Source: Fibrobacter sp. UWB15
GTDB lineage: Bacteria > Fibrobacterota > Fibrobacteria > Fibrobacterales > Fibrobacteraceae
Assembly (NCBI RefSeq): GCF_900177705.1
Contig: NZ_FXBA01000007.1
Span: forward strand, 98,374-162,373
DNA: 64,000 nucleotides
Reading direction: 5' to 3'
In this document: piece by piece, positions 7,545 to 17,232 of the stretch
How the letters are laid out: the number at the start of each line of letters is the position of its first letter
Position numbering within the stretch: the first letter of the stretch is position 1
Notes under the pieces: generated by a model
Databases searched by the model: none
Seen by the model: only the letters and a program-made list of their open reading frames with translations
What the model was told of the DNA's origin: nothing
Translations under genes and position numbers: made by a program

Positions 7545-9179
7545 TTATTTGATGATTAACATACTGTCGTCCCACGCTTCGTGCTTTTCGAGGCCGAGGA
7601 GGTTCGCGGTCGTTGCAGCGATGTTCGACAGACCCCAGTCGCCTTCTTTGAGGCCGAGCTTGCCGCCCGTTACGTTATCGTAAAGGATGCAAGGAACCTT
7701 GTTCAAGGTGTGGCTCGTCTTGGCCTTGAAGGTACCGTCCTTGTTGACCTTCGGCATGCCGGTCTTCTTGTCGATTTCGTACATTTCGTCGGCGTTACCG
7801 TGGTCAGCCGTGATGATGGCGACACCACCGAGAGCGTCAATCACCGGGAGCAGGCGCGCAAGGCCGATATCCACGGCTTCGATAGCCATGGTGGCAGCGC
7901 GGAAGGAACCTGTGTGGCCCACCATGTCGCCGTTCGGGAAGTTGCAGCGGAGCGTCTGGTACTTGCCGCTCTTCAAAGCTTCGATCATGGCGTCGGTGAT
8001 TTCGGCGGCCTTCATCCACGGGCGCTGTTCGAACGGAACAACGTCAGATTCGATTTCGAGGTAGGTTTCGCCGTCGAACTTGCTGGAACGGTTGCCATTC
8101 CAGAAGTAGGTCACGTGGCCGTATTTCTGCGTTTCGGAGCAGGCGAACTGCTTGACGCCCGTTTCGGAAAGCCATTCGCCGCTGGTTTCCTTGATGGCCG
8201 GAGGCGGCACGAGGAAGCGGTTCGGAAGCTTGAGGTCGCCGTCGTACTGGAGCATGCCAGCGTAGCACACATGCGGGAAGCGCTTGCGGTCAAATTCGTT
8301 GAAGGATTCTTCTTCGAAGGCGCGGGTGATTTCGATAGCGCGGTCGCCACGGAAGTTGAAGAACACCACGGAGTCGCCGTCGTTGATGGTACCGACCGGA
8401 GCGCCGTCCTTTGCAATCACGAACGGGGGGAGGTCCTGGTCAATAGCCTTGGTTTCGCCACGGAGCGTTTCGATAGCCTGCGTGGCGTTGTCGAAGTAGC
8501 GGCCTTCGCCCAGCACGTGGGTCTTCCAGCCGAGTTCCACCATCTTCCAGTTTGCGTTGTAACGGTCCATGGTAATCTGCATACGGCCACCGCCGCTAGC
8601 AATGCAGACGTCGAATTCCGGGCTGCGGAGTTCGTCGAGGAACTTTTCGAACGGGCCAACGTAATCGAGGGCGGAAGTTTCCGGAACGTCACGACCGTCG
8701 AGCAAAATGTGCACGCGGACCTTCTTGAGGCCTTCTTTCTTGGCCTGGGCGACCATGGCCTTGAGGTGGCTGATGTTGGAGTGGACGTTGCCGTCGCTGA
8801 AGAGGCCGATGAAGTGAAGCACGGAACCGTGGTCACGCACGTTGGAGGCGATTTCTTTCCAGGCATCGCGACCGAAGATGTCGCCAGAGACGATGGCGTC
8901 CTGCACGAGGGCGGCACCCTGGTTGTACACCTGGCCGGCACCGATGGCGTTGTGGCCCACTTCGGAGTTACCCATGTCTTCGTTGGTCGGCATACCCACG
9001 GCGCGGCCGTGAGCCTTCAGGAGCACGTTCGGGTACATCTTGAAGAGATTGTCGAGAGTCGGGGTGCGGGCAGCCTTGATGGCGTTGCCTTCGACCTTAT
9101 CGGTGATACCAAAACCATCCATCACGATGGTTACGACCGGGCCCTTGATGCCGGGGAAATTGGAAAGCTTCTTGAGCAT
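7545..9179 (-). CDS. gpmI: 2,3-bisphosphoglycerate-independent phosphoglycerate mutase
   Basis: Interconverts 3- and 2-phosphoglycerate in glycolysis using two Mn2+ ions and a phosphoserine intermediate. 544 residues. The alkaline-phosphatase-fold motifs are present: VMDGFG near residue 20, NSEVGH with the nucleophilic Ser near 72, DGRD, and ITADHGNAD near 450. A Shine-Dalgarno AGGAGT precedes the start. It is flanked by terminators on both sides, so it is probably transcribed alone. Confidence 0.95.
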   Translation of the reverse strand: MLKKLSNFPGIKGPVVTIVMDGFGITDKVEGNAIKAARTPTLDNLFKMYPNVLLKAHGRAVGMPTNEDMGNSEVGHNAIGAGQVYNQGAALVQDAIVSGDIFGRDAWKEIASNVRDHGSVLHFIGLFSDGNVHSNISHLKAMVAQAKKEGLKKVRVHILLDGRDVPETSALDYVGPFEKFLDELRSPEFDVCIASGGGRMQITMDRYNANWKMVELGWKTHVLGEGRYFDNATQAIETLRGETKAIDQDLPPFVIAKDGAPVGTINDGDSVVFFNFRGDRAIEITRAFEEESFNEFDRKRFPHVCYAGMLQYDGDLKLPNRFLVPPPAIKETSGEWLSETGVKQFACSETQKYGHVTYFWNGNRSSKFDGETYLEIESDVVPFEQRPWMKAAEITDAMIEALKSGKYQTLRCNFPNGDMVGHTGSFRAATMAIEAVDIGLARLLPVIDALGGVAIITADHGNADEMYEIDKKTGMPKVNKDGTFKAKTSHTLNKVPCILYDNVTGGKLGLKEGDWGLSNIAATTANLLGLEKHEAWDDSMLIIK

Positions 9180-9234
9180 AGTTTACTCCTGTTAAATTAC
9201 GGGCGTAAAGATAGCTTTTTTAGAACACAAAAAA

Positions 9235-9254
9235 CTCCCCGTATGTACGGGGAG
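9235..9254 (-). terminator. Rho-independent terminator
   Basis: A perfect nine-base stem (CTCCCCGTA with TACGGGGAG), followed on the minus strand by TTTTTTG. It ends the lipoprotein gene at 9279-10337. Confidence 0.85.
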
Positions 9255-9278
9255 CCTTTAAATTTGGTTTAGAACCGA

Positions 9279-10337
9279 TTACTGGACCTTGTAAAGTTTC
9301 ACAGTAATATTGTAGTCGCCGTTGTTGCCTTCAACAGCATCAGTGATGGCGAAGGCATAGAAGCCAACGCCCGTTTCAGTGCTGTAGCCCGGAGCCAGAG
9401 CAACATAAATCTGGTTGGAGTTTTCAATCATGTTGGTAAGGGTGGCGCCCGTGCTCTTGAACTTGAAGTCGCTCACGTAGGCGGTTGCCGGAGAACGGTC
9501 CGCGTTCATGTCTTCGGGCCAAATATCCACTTCGTAGTCGTCCGTGTACGGCGGAAGGTCGCTGTTGTTGATCGGAGCAAGTGAAACGGTTGCGCCGGTG
9601 GCAGTGAGTTCGGCATTGCCGTCAACCTTGGCCTTGGCAAAGACGATGTCGCCAGTAGCCCCTGCGGTGCAGGTGGCGAGATTCAGGGCCGGGGCGAGGT
9701 TTGTGGACAGGTCAGTAACTTCGCAGAAGCTCATCGCGACTTCCTGCTTGACCGGTTCCGGCGGAATATCCGGTTCGTCGGATTTGCAGTAGAATGCGTC
9801 GCGGGGGAACGGAATCAGCACGGTGCTTTCGAAATCCTTTTCTCCATTCTTGGCTTTTACGGTAACCATGAGGTTGTAGTTGCCGCAAGCGGTGAAACCT
9901 GCGTCGTGCATATCGATGGTCACGCCAGCAGAGGCCTGGGAGTTCAGATCGATTGCGCTGGTGGGGAATGCAATTTCGTTGTGTCTGATGTCTACGCCTA
10001 CAAGAGCGTTTGCAGCGTCAAGAACCTTGTATTCAATGTCGGTGAATGCGATAAGGTCGTTGTTTTCGTTCAGGGAGTCAACGGTAATGTCAAGGCTGAA
10101 ACGGCCCTTGAAACGCATGATGCCTGCGCCGTCTTCTCTGTGATTTTCTGCAAGGCCTGCACCGACAAGGTCGCTACTCAAAACAATATTGGCGTCCTGC
10201 TGGGTCGGAATTTCAACCTGATCACCCGGCTTTTCCTGTCCAGGTTCAGTCGAAGACTTGCTATCGCTTCCGCATGCAATGAGTCCGAAAGCGCCAATGG
10301 CAAAAACGGAACCCATGAAAAGTTTCTTAAAATTCAT
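9279..10337 (-). CDS. Lipoprotein of unknown function
   Basis: 352 residues with a type II signal (hydrophobic core, then LIAC with Cys at residue 22) and a short Ser/Glu/Pro linker. The remaining part, about 300 residues, is strand-rich and contains two or more Ig-like segments with paired cysteines (TACGNY, FYCKSDEPD, SFCEV, ATCTAG). There is no enzyme motif. It is probably an exported surface or periplasmic protein; I do not recognise the family. A TTGCAT-N17-TATTTT promoter and AGGAAAAA before the ATG support it as a single gene. Confidence 0.7.
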   Translation of the reverse strand: MNFKKLFMGSVFAIGAFGLIACGSDSKSSTEPGQEKPGDQVEIPTQQDANIVLSSDLVGAGLAENHREDGAGIMRFKGRFSLDITVDSLNENNDLIAFTDIEYKVLDAANALVGVDIRHNEIAFPTSAIDLNSQASAGVTIDMHDAGFTACGNYNLMVTVKAKNGEKDFESTVLIPFPRDAFYCKSDEPDIPPEPVKQEVAMSFCEVTDLSTNLAPALNLATCTAGATGDIVFAKAKVDGNAELTATGATVSLAPINNSDLPPYTDDYEVDIWPEDMNADRSPATAYVSDFKFKSTGATLTNMIENSNQIYVALAPGYSTETGVGFYAFAITDAVEGNNGDYNITVKLYKVQ

Positions 10338-10370
10338 GATTTTTCCTCATAAAAAGTTTTTCTGCCCTTG

Positions 10371-10399
10371 AAAATAAACAAAAATGGGCTAAAATGCAA
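10371..10399 (-). promoter_or_regulatory. Sigma70-type promoter of the 9279-10337 lipoprotein gene
   Basis: On the minus strand the -35 is TTGCAT (10394-10399), the spacer 17 bases and the -10 TATTTT (10371-10376). Confidence 0.65.
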
Positions 10400-10480
10400 T
10401 TAAAAAAGTGTAAATTTTGCCTAAAATGGTTCGAAAAACACGTTTTTTTGCTCAAAAATGCGGTTTTAAGTGATGTAAAT

Positions 10481-12688
10481 CTACTTCATTCCCCGGATAA
10501 TATCGCGAAGTCGCGCCGCTTCCTCGAAATCGAGGCGCGCGGCGGCCTCTTTCATCTGTTTTTCCAGGTCTTCCAGTTGTGAGTTGTCCGTGGTGTGCGG
10601 CGATGGATTGCTTCGCCTGCGGCTCGCAATGACGTCTCCATCCGCACGCTTGGAGTAGCGGGCGCCCTTCTTCTTCGTCTTGCTGCTCGGCTGTAGCGGT
10701 TCCATCGGGCGGATTCCGTTACCGTCGTCTTCGTAGTCCTCATCGATAGAATCGTCGCCGATGTCGCCCAGCGGGTCGTTGATTCTCAAATCGTCTTCGA
10801 GCTTGCGGGTCACGGATTTGGGCGTGATACCGTGTTCCTTGTTGAATTCTTCCTGAACGGCTCTGCGGCGTGCGGTTTCGGTAATTGCCTTGTCGAGGCT
10901 GTCGGTCATGTTGTCGGCAAAAAGCAGTACGGTGCCGTTCACGTTACGGCTTGCGCGGCCCATTGTCTGGATTAAGCTGCGGTAGTTACGCAGGAATCCT
11001 TCCTTGTCGGCGTCGAGAATCGCGACCATGCTCACTTCGGGCAAGTCGAGGCCTTCGCGCAGCAAGTTGATGCCCACGAGTACGTCGAATTCACCAGTGC
11101 GGAGTCCGCGGATGAGTTCGTGGCGTTCTAGCGTCTTGATGTCGCTATGCAGGTAACGTGCGCGGATGCCTGCTTCTACAAAGAAGTCGGTGAGGTCCTG
11201 CGCCATCTTCTTGGTGAGGGTCGTCACCAGCACGCGGTCGCCGTTCTTGACGACTTCCTCGATGCGGTACAGCAGCACGTCCATCTGGCCCTTGATGGGG
11301 AACATCTCGATTTTCGGATCCAGAAGTCCGGTCGGCCTGTTAATTTGTTCGGTAACGACGCCGCCGGTCTTGGTAAGTTCGTAATCGCCGGGGGTGGCAC
11401 TCACGAATAGCACCTGCTTCGGGTACATGTACTCGAATTCGGCGAAGTTCATCGGGCGGTTGTCCAGCGCACAAGGAAGGCGGAACCCGTACTGCACAAG
11501 CGTTGTCTTGCGGCTCTTATCGCCTTCGGCCATGCCGCCTACCTGCGGAATACTCACGTGGGATTCATCCACCATCAAGAGCCAGTCGTCGCCGAAGTAG
11601 TCGATGAGCGTAAACGGGCGCGTACCCGGAGCGCGGTTTTCGATAATGCGGGAGTAGTTCTCGATGCCGCTGCACATGCCGGTCTCGCGAATCATTTCCA
11701 TGTCGTAGCGGGTGCGGCTCGAAAGGCGGGCCGATTCCAGCACCTTGCCTTCCTTGTCGAGTTCTGCAAGGCGGTCGGTCAGTTCCATCTGCATGCGCTG
11801 CAAAATGCCTGCGCGGCCTTCTTCTTTCGTGACGAAGTGCTTCGCCGGAGCGATGGTCATCTCGTCCATTTCCTGCGTGACTTCGCCGGTAATGATGTTG
11901 AAGCGAACGAGCCTGTCGACTTCATCGCCGAAAAGCTCGATGCGGAGGCCTTCTTCGTCGTAGCTCGGGTGGATTTCAATCACGTCGCCGTGCACGCGGA
12001 AGCTGCCGCGTTCCAGGCTGAAATCGTTTCTCGTGTACTGAATTCGCACCAAATCGTGCAGAATCTTGTCGCGGTCGTAAACGTCACCCTTCTTGATGCG
12101 CACCATCAAATCAAAATATTCGCTCGGGCTGCCCAAACCGTAGATGCAGCTTACGGATGCAACGATAATCACGTCGCGGCGGGTGAGCAAGTTCGCGGTC
12201 GCGCGCAGGCGCAATTTGTCGATCTCGTCGTTGATGCTGGCATCCTTCTCGATGAACGTGTCCGTGTGCGGGATGTAGGCTTCGGGCTGGAAGTAATCGT
12301 AGTAGCTCACGAAGTATTCCACTGCATTGTGCGGGAAAAACGCCTTGAATTCCTGGTAAAGTTGCGCCGCAAGCGTCTTGTTGTGCGTGAGGATCAGCGT
12401 CGGCTTGCCCACGTTCTTGATGACGTTTGCCATCGTGAAAGTTTTGCCGGAACCTGTCACGCCAAGGAGCGTCTGGAACTGTTCGCCGTTCTTGAATCCG
12501 GCCGTTAGTTCTTCGATGGCCTTCGGCTGGTCGCCCGCCGCTCCGTAAGGGCTCACAAGCTCGAAGTTCGCGCGGGTCGGCGACTGGAACTGCTTCAACT
12601 TCCCCGGTAAACTCTGCTCGGGCGGTAGCGGTTTCGCTATCGGTTTTGCATACGGGTCAGGTGTAATTGTCTTGCGTGCGCGAGCCAT
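10481..12688 (-). CDS. uvrB: Excinuclease ABC subunit B (nucleotide excision repair)
   Basis: DNA-damage verification helicase of the UvrABC system. It has 735 residues, longer than the usual 660-680 because of a 40-residue N-terminal extension and a long linker before the C-terminal UVR domain. Walker A GVTGSGKTF lies at 76-84; the YYDYFQPEAYIP beta-hairpin and the DESH box are present; the UVR motif spans about 702-735. The linker (about 683-697, VIASRRRSNPSP) is encoded by a palindromic repeat that appears to have inserted in frame. The gene starts 22 bases after the PBP stop, so the two probably share a transcript. Confidence 0.96.
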   Translation of the reverse strand: MARARKTITPDPYAKPIAKPLPPEQSLPGKLKQFQSPTRANFELVSPYGAAGDQPKAIEELTAGFKNGEQFQTLLGVTGSGKTFTMANVIKNVGKPTLILTHNKTLAAQLYQEFKAFFPHNAVEYFVSYYDYFQPEAYIPHTDTFIEKDASINDEIDKLRLRATANLLTRRDVIIVASVSCIYGLGSPSEYFDLMVRIKKGDVYDRDKILHDLVRIQYTRNDFSLERGSFRVHGDVIEIHPSYDEEGLRIELFGDEVDRLVRFNIITGEVTQEMDEMTIAPAKHFVTKEEGRAGILQRMQMELTDRLAELDKEGKVLESARLSSRTRYDMEMIRETGMCSGIENYSRIIENRAPGTRPFTLIDYFGDDWLLMVDESHVSIPQVGGMAEGDKSRKTTLVQYGFRLPCALDNRPMNFAEFEYMYPKQVLFVSATPGDYELTKTGGVVTEQINRPTGLLDPKIEMFPIKGQMDVLLYRIEEVVKNGDRVLVTTLTKKMAQDLTDFFVEAGIRARYLHSDIKTLERHELIRGLRTGEFDVLVGINLLREGLDLPEVSMVAILDADKEGFLRNYRSLIQTMGRASRNVNGTVLLFADNMTDSLDKAITETARRRAVQEEFNKEHGITPKSVTRKLEDDLRINDPLGDIGDDSIDEDYEDDGNGIRPMEPLQPSSKTKKKGARYSKRADGDVIASRRRSNPSPHTTDNSQLEDLEKQMKEAAARLDFEEAARLRDIIRGMK
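10602..10642 (-). repeat. Palindromic repeat inserted in frame in uvrB
   Basis: An ATTGC...GCAAT core (10607-10630) with inner GCC/GGC pairing, nested in an outer GATGGA/TCCATC inverted repeat. It belongs to the dispersed 'CGTCATTGCGAGC' type of repeat found in many bacterial genomes, and lies in the variable linker of uvrB. Confidence 0.6.
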
Positions 12689-12710
12689 GATTTGCCCTAG
12701 CCTCTAAGCG

Positions 12711-15700
12711 TTATTCAGCTTCAATGGGAACGAATGCGCTCTTGCTATCAAAGCCTTCAGGCAAATCCCAGTCATCGTCCTTGGGCATGGCGGCAGCCTT
12801 CGGCTGGGCCGGTTGTGCGGGCACGGCCACTGCGGCGCCTTCCGAGGTAGAGCCTTCGGCAGGAGCACTCGGGGCGGCGCCGGCTGCATTGGCAGAATCT
12901 GCGGTGGCGGCGGGTGCTGCGGCCGGCATGGGCAAACTGACCATGATTCCGTTTTCGGCGGCGGTTTCTGCAGCTGCGGCGTGTACCTGCGGCGGCGTGA
13001 ATCCCGGAACCTCAATCCACGGGAGCGGGCGGCCTTGTTCGGCGCTACCGCCTGCGATAATGCTTCCGGTCATCGGGTCAACCGTCAGCTGACCGCGTTC
13101 GTTCGGGAGTACCAGCGGAACTTCGCCCGCGGCAAGCATCGAAATGTCGAGGAAGTCAATCTTTTCAGGCAGTCCCAAAATATTGATTTCTTTCTTGGCA
13201 AAATCTGCCCACTGCGGAAGGCCGCCGCTTGCGCCAGCAATACGCGTGCGGCCTGATTTCAGCGGCTTGTTGTCGTCAAAGCCCACATAGCTACCGATAG
13301 CAATCACGGAATCAGTAGAAATGCCGTTCTTCTCGTTCACGTAAGTCGGGAGCGCGCCGAGGAATGCCACGTTGCGGTAATCGTTGGTGGTACCGGTCTT
13401 ACCGAGGGCGGGGTAGCGCAGCGTAATGGCGTTATCCGGCGAGGTCACCGTAATGTGCGTGTACTGGCTGCGTGCCGTACCGTTTACGAACACGGAATGC
13501 AACATCACTGCCATCTGCGAGGTAATCGTGTCGCCAAGCACTACCTTGCTTTCGGTCTTGTTCTTGAAAATCACCTTGCCGTCGCGGTTCTTGATTTCCT
13601 TGATGAAGCACGGATCGGTCCAGTCGCCGTCTAGGCACTTGAACACCTTGCCGGTTAAAAGCGTCTGGTAAGCCGTCGAAATTTCGGCGAGCGTAATGTC
13701 GTTCACGCCGAGCGGCATACTGAACACTTTCTGCAACTTCTGCTTGATGCCGATTTCCTTGGCAAAACGTGCGTACTCGGCAAAGGCGAGCGAACGCCTG
13801 TAATCGGGCCAGTATCGCAGGTGTTCGGCATCCAGGTAATCCACTTCGCTGTCCACCGGTTCGATCATGGTCGAAAGGCGCTTCATATCGGCGAGTGTAA
13901 AGTGGTTGAGCAATACCACGGAATCCAGTGGCGGGAGCACAATCGACGGGTCCAGTTCTTGTGCCTGGCGTTCGCGCAAGATTTCGGAATAGCGCTTGTA
14001 GTTGTGCTTGATGAACCCGAGAGTCTTCGCATCTTTCTTGGACTGCTTCACGGCGACATCGTTAAAGGTTCCGTAGCGCAGGTTCAGCACGTCGAGCGCC
14101 TTGGCGTCTTTACCTTCGAGCCTGTAGCGTTCGGCAAGGGCGTCGCGGGCTTTGGTGAATTCGATTTCGCGCTTGGTGTCTTCTTTCAAAATCAGGCCGT
14201 ACTTGTCACGCAGACGTTCAAAGAACTTCTTGGTGTCTTCGTCTTCGTGGCGTGCCATGTCGTTCACGGCTGCAATGTCGTTGAATTCTTCGAGCGAAAG
14301 CTTGTCGAGCAAGTGCTCCAGAAGCCAAATACTTGCAATGTTTTCAGAACGCGTGGCAGACCAGGCAATGCTTACGACGTCACCCTTGTTCTTGTGGTCC
14401 GGACGCGGAAAATAGAACTGATTGGTGAACTGGAAAACGTTGAAGTCGTTTTCAAGCATGTCCAGGTAATTCCAGTGGTACTTGAGGGCGAGTGCATAAA
14501 GGATCGGCTTCCAGCTAGAACCCAGCTGGCGCACAGCCTTAAAGCTACGGTCGAATCCGGTGTTGTGGAAACCGCCCTGGCTTGCGATTACGTTGCCGTT
14601 CTGGATAGCGAACAGGGCGCCTTGCAGCACGGGTTCCGTTTCAATCTGGCAAGGGGCAAAGCCGTCTACAAGCTTATCGTCCATGATGCTCACCAAGAGG
14701 ATTGCTCCCTTCTTGAGTTGCGGGGCCAAAATCTTGTTCACGTCGCCGCCGGCCTTTTTCGCGAAGTCCTTCACGGCTGCTTCCGAAACCAAGCCCTTGA
14801 GCTGGCCGAAGCTGAGAGTCAATGCCTTCAGGCCTCCCTGGTCATCGACCATGATGCTGTCGACGGTGCCGTACAGGTAGTCACCCTTGCGTGCCGTCTG
14901 GGCGCGGTTTGCAAACTGTGCCTTCGGGAGCACGAAGCCGCCGAGCTGCATCTGGAGTCCACTGATGTTTGCCTGTAAAGCGGTCTTTGCGGCGTCCTGG
15001 CTGCGGGCATCTACGGTCGTCGTAATCGAAAGCTGTGCCTTGCGCCAGTCCTCGATTCCTTCGGCTTCAAACTTTTTCTGGAAGAATTCGCCGTCCAGTT
15101 TTTCTTCAATACGTTCGAGCATGGTGCTCACGCTAAAGCGGAAGTTGCCGTGGTTGAATTCCAGCGGTTTGGCCAGCGCTTCGCTCATTTCTTCTTCAGA
15201 AATGTAGTTCTCTTCGACCATGCGGCGGAGCACATATTCCAAACGTTCCTTACCGCGGGCCAGGGCCTTTTCGCGGCGTTCGGCGCTACGCTGAATAAAC
15301 GGGTCGTAGTTGAACGGGCCCTTTACTGAACCTGCAATAAAGGCGCATTCGGCAAGCGTCAGGTCCTTGAGTTCCTTGTTAAAGAAGTACTGGGCTGCAA
15401 TAGCGACCCCTTTACCGGTGCCCGAAACGTGGAACTGGTTCAGGTAGAATTCCAGAATGTCTTCTTTGCTAAAGTGCTTTTCCATGCGGAGCGCGTTAAT
15501 GAGCTCCTTGCCCTTTTCCTTGATACTTCGTTCTTCGCGACCGAAAATGTTTTTTACGGCCTGCTGGGTAAGGGTTGAACCGCCTTGACGCATGTGGCCG
15601 CTCTTGATGTTCGAAATCATGGCGCGGGTAAAGCCGTAAATGCTGAATCCGGAGTGCGTCCAGTAGCCGGCGTCTTCGGCGGCAATCAGGGCGTTCACGA

Positions 15701-15959
15701 TATTGGCCGGAATGTCGCCGTAAGGCACGTACACGCGGTGGTTTGCGTCAAAGAAGGCGCCCAAAAGTTCTTCACCGTCATTATAATAGACGCGGGTTTC
15801 GCCCGAAAGCACCTGCAGAATGGTGGAACGGTTGAACTGGTTGTCTGGATCCTGGGTCGGGAGTATCTTGAAGACCACGATATAGGCGGGAATGCAACAA
15901 ATGAGGCCGACTAATGCAAAAGCGGCCACGATTTTGAACAATTTGGAGAAGAGACGCAT
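12711..15959 (-). CDS. Class A penicillin-binding protein (PBP1A type)
   Basis: Bifunctional peptidoglycan glycosyltransferase/transpeptidase of 1082 residues. An N-terminal membrane anchor lies at residues 8-31. The GT51 domain has catalytic Glu95 in AAEDAGYW and QGGSTLTQQ at 125-133. The transpeptidase domain has the SxxK serine in GSSWKP near 482 and KTGTTN near 853. A C-terminal tail of more than 100 residues is rich in Ala, Pro and Ser and ends in an acidic stretch. The insertion between the two catalytic domains is larger than in E. coli PBP1A. uvrB follows 22 bases downstream. Confidence 0.92.
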   Translation of the reverse strand: MRLFSKLFKIVAAFALVGLICCIPAYIVVFKILPTQDPDNQFNRSTILQVLSGETRVYYNDGEELLGAFFDANHRVYVPYGDIPANIVNALIAAEDAGYWTHSGFSIYGFTRAMISNIKSGHMRQGGSTLTQQAVKNIFGREERSIKEKGKELINALRMEKHFSKEDILEFYLNQFHVSGTGKGVAIAAQYFFNKELKDLTLAECAFIAGSVKGPFNYDPFIQRSAERREKALARGKERLEYVLRRMVEENYISEEEMSEALAKPLEFNHGNFRFSVSTMLERIEEKLDGEFFQKKFEAEGIEDWRKAQLSITTTVDARSQDAAKTALQANISGLQMQLGGFVLPKAQFANRAQTARKGDYLYGTVDSIMVDDQGGLKALTLSFGQLKGLVSEAAVKDFAKKAGGDVNKILAPQLKKGAILLVSIMDDKLVDGFAPCQIETEPVLQGALFAIQNGNVIASQGGFHNTGFDRSFKAVRQLGSSWKPILYALALKYHWNYLDMLENDFNVFQFTNQFYFPRPDHKNKGDVVSIAWSATRSENIASIWLLEHLLDKLSLEEFNDIAAVNDMARHEDEDTKKFFERLRDKYGLILKEDTKREIEFTKARDALAERYRLEGKDAKALDVLNLRYGTFNDVAVKQSKKDAKTLGFIKHNYKRYSEILRERQAQELDPSIVLPPLDSVVLLNHFTLADMKRLSTMIEPVDSEVDYLDAEHLRYWPDYRRSLAFAEYARFAKEIGIKQKLQKVFSMPLGVNDITLAEISTAYQTLLTGKVFKCLDGDWTDPCFIKEIKNRDGKVIFKNKTESKVVLGDTITSQMAVMLHSVFVNGTARSQYTHITVTSPDNAITLRYPALGKTGTTNDYRNVAFLGALPTYVNEKNGISTDSVIAIGSYVGFDDNKPLKSGRTRIAGASGGLPQWADFAKKEINILGLPEKIDFLDISMLAAGEVPLVLPNERGQLTVDPMTGSIIAGGSAEQGRPLPWIEVPGFTPPQVHAAAAETAAENGIMVSLPMPAAAPAATADSANAAGAAPSAPAEGSTSEGAAVAVPAQPAQPKAAAMPKDDDWDLPEGFDSKSAFVPIEAE

Positions 15960-16096
15960 GTATAAAATTTAGAAAATTTGGTTTTTTGCTCCATGTAATG
16001 TAAAAAAAAATGCCATTTTGGGGCTAAATTTGCCATTTTTGCGTCTTTACCCTTGAAAAATTACCGAATTTTATCTAAAATTTGTGTCCCCAAGAT

Positions 16097-16185
16097 GGGA
16101 AGATGGCCGAGCTGGCCGAAGGCGCGTCCCTGCTAAGGACGTATAGGACTTAATCCTATCGCGAGTTCGAATCTCGCTCTTCCCG
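16097..16185 (+). tRNA. tRNA-Ser (anticodon GCU)
   Basis: A class II tRNA: acceptor GGGAAGA pairs with TCTTCCC, the anticodon loop is CTGCTAA (anticodon GCT at 16132-16134), there is a long variable arm, and the T-arm is GCGAGTTCGAATCTCGC. The discriminator is G, as in tRNA-Ser; CCA is not encoded. Confidence 0.96.
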
Positions 16186-16189
16186 CTGC

Positions 16190-16222
16190 AAAGACCCTCT
16201 GGAGCAATCCGGAGGGTCTTTT
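16190..16222 (+). terminator. Terminator of tRNA-Ser
   Basis: Stem AAAGACCCTC with GAGGGTCTTT and an inner GGA/TCC pair, ending in a T run. It starts five bases after the tRNA. Confidence 0.85.
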
Positions 16223-16359
16223 GCTTTCTTAAAGTCAGGGGTGGTCACGAATAAGCTCCTTTAGGTGTATTCAAAACGTATTCAAATTTATGAAATTTGA
16301 AAAACAACCCTAAAAACCTTGCTTAAATGTGCAAAAAATCACTTTTTGTATCAAAAATA

Positions 16360-16388
16360 TTGACGCATTGGCTGAGGTTGTATAGATT
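16360..16388 (+). promoter_or_regulatory. Promoter of the TIGR02147-type gene, likely leaderless
   Basis: TTGACG (16360-16365), 17-base spacer, TAGATT (16383-16388). The ATG at 16396 is only seven bases past the -10 and has no Shine-Dalgarno, so transcription probably begins at the start codon. Confidence 0.6.
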
Positions 16389-16395
16389 TACACTA

Positions 16396-17232
16396 ATGGC
16401 TCCTATTTTGCAATATCAAGATTTTCGTCGTTATCTACAAGACTTTTACGACTGGAAAAAGCGTACTTCGGCATTTTCGTGGCGTGATTATTCGAAAATG
16501 GCGGGGTTTGCTTCGCCAGTGTTCATGAAACAGGTTTGCGAGGGTAAGGCAAATCTCGGAAAGAAAGCGACCGTCAAGGTGGCTGATGCGTTTAATTTTA
16601 TCGGTATCGAGCGAGAGTACTTCTTCAGTTTGGTGATGTTTGCGCAGGCGAAGACCGATGACAAGAAACGTTTCGCTTATGCCGAAATGCAGTCCATTGC
16701 GAAGGCGAGCAAGGTAAACCTCATCGGTGTCGATGCATACAAGTATTACGACTCTTGGGTGCACCCGGTAGTGCGTGAATTGGCGCCTGCCATGCCGGGG
16801 GCTATGCCAAAAGAAATCGCAGGCAAGTGCGTTCATGAAGTTTCTGCGAAAGAAGTGAAGGAATCTATCGAGTTCCAGGTCCGTGCGGGAATTCTTAAAA
16901 AGACGGATGACGGCAATTATTCGCAGACAGATAAGTTGCTGGGTGGCGACACGCAGTCGATGTCTTTGGCCGTGCGTTCCATGAACAGGCAAATGGCCAC
17001 CTTTGCGGTAGATGCACTTGACCGCTTTGCTGCGGATGAACGTTATGTTGCGGGGGTTACCATGGGTGTTTCGGATGGTGCCTTTGAAAAAATTGTCGAA
17101 ACCTTGAAACAGTGCCGTAACCAGGTTCTAGAAATCATTGCGAATGACGACAAGGTGGATCGAGTGTTGCGCCTGAATTTGCAACTGTTCCCGTTGACTC
17201 AGAAAATAGAAGGTGCAGACGATGAAAAGTAA
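16396..17232 (+). CDS. TIGR02147-family protein, putative transcriptional regulator
   Basis: 278 residues. The frame is open from 16327, but a promoter lies inside that extension, so ATG 16396 (MAPILQYQDFRRYLQDFY) is chosen. The N-terminus with YQDFRRYLQDFYDWKK...FSWRDYSKMAG...VFMKQVCEGKANLG looks like a helix-turn-helix of the TIGR02147/DUF4423 family, which is expanded in Fibrobacter. A second helical domain follows. The function is inferred as DNA-binding. In this family the regulator is often next to genes for surface or lipoproteins, as here: its stop overlaps the start of a lipoprotein gene. Confidence 0.8.
   Translation: MAPILQYQDFRRYLQDFYDWKKRTSAFSWRDYSKMAGFASPVFMKQVCEGKANLGKKATVKVADAFNFIGIEREYFFSLVMFAQAKTDDKKRFAYAEMQSIAKASKVNLIGVDAYKYYDSWVHPVVRELAPAMPGAMPKEIAGKCVHEVSAKEVKESIEFQVRAGILKKTDDGNYSQTDKLLGGDTQSMSLAVRSMNRQMATFAVDALDRFAADERYVAGVTMGVSDGAFEKIVETLKQCRNQVLEIIANDDKVDRVLRLNLQLFPLTQKIEGADDEK

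Noticed and set aside
7581..9272. A 563-residue plus-strand open frame across gpmI
   Set aside because: It is the reverse of a strongly codon-biased, well-conserved gpmI; no start signal or family fits.
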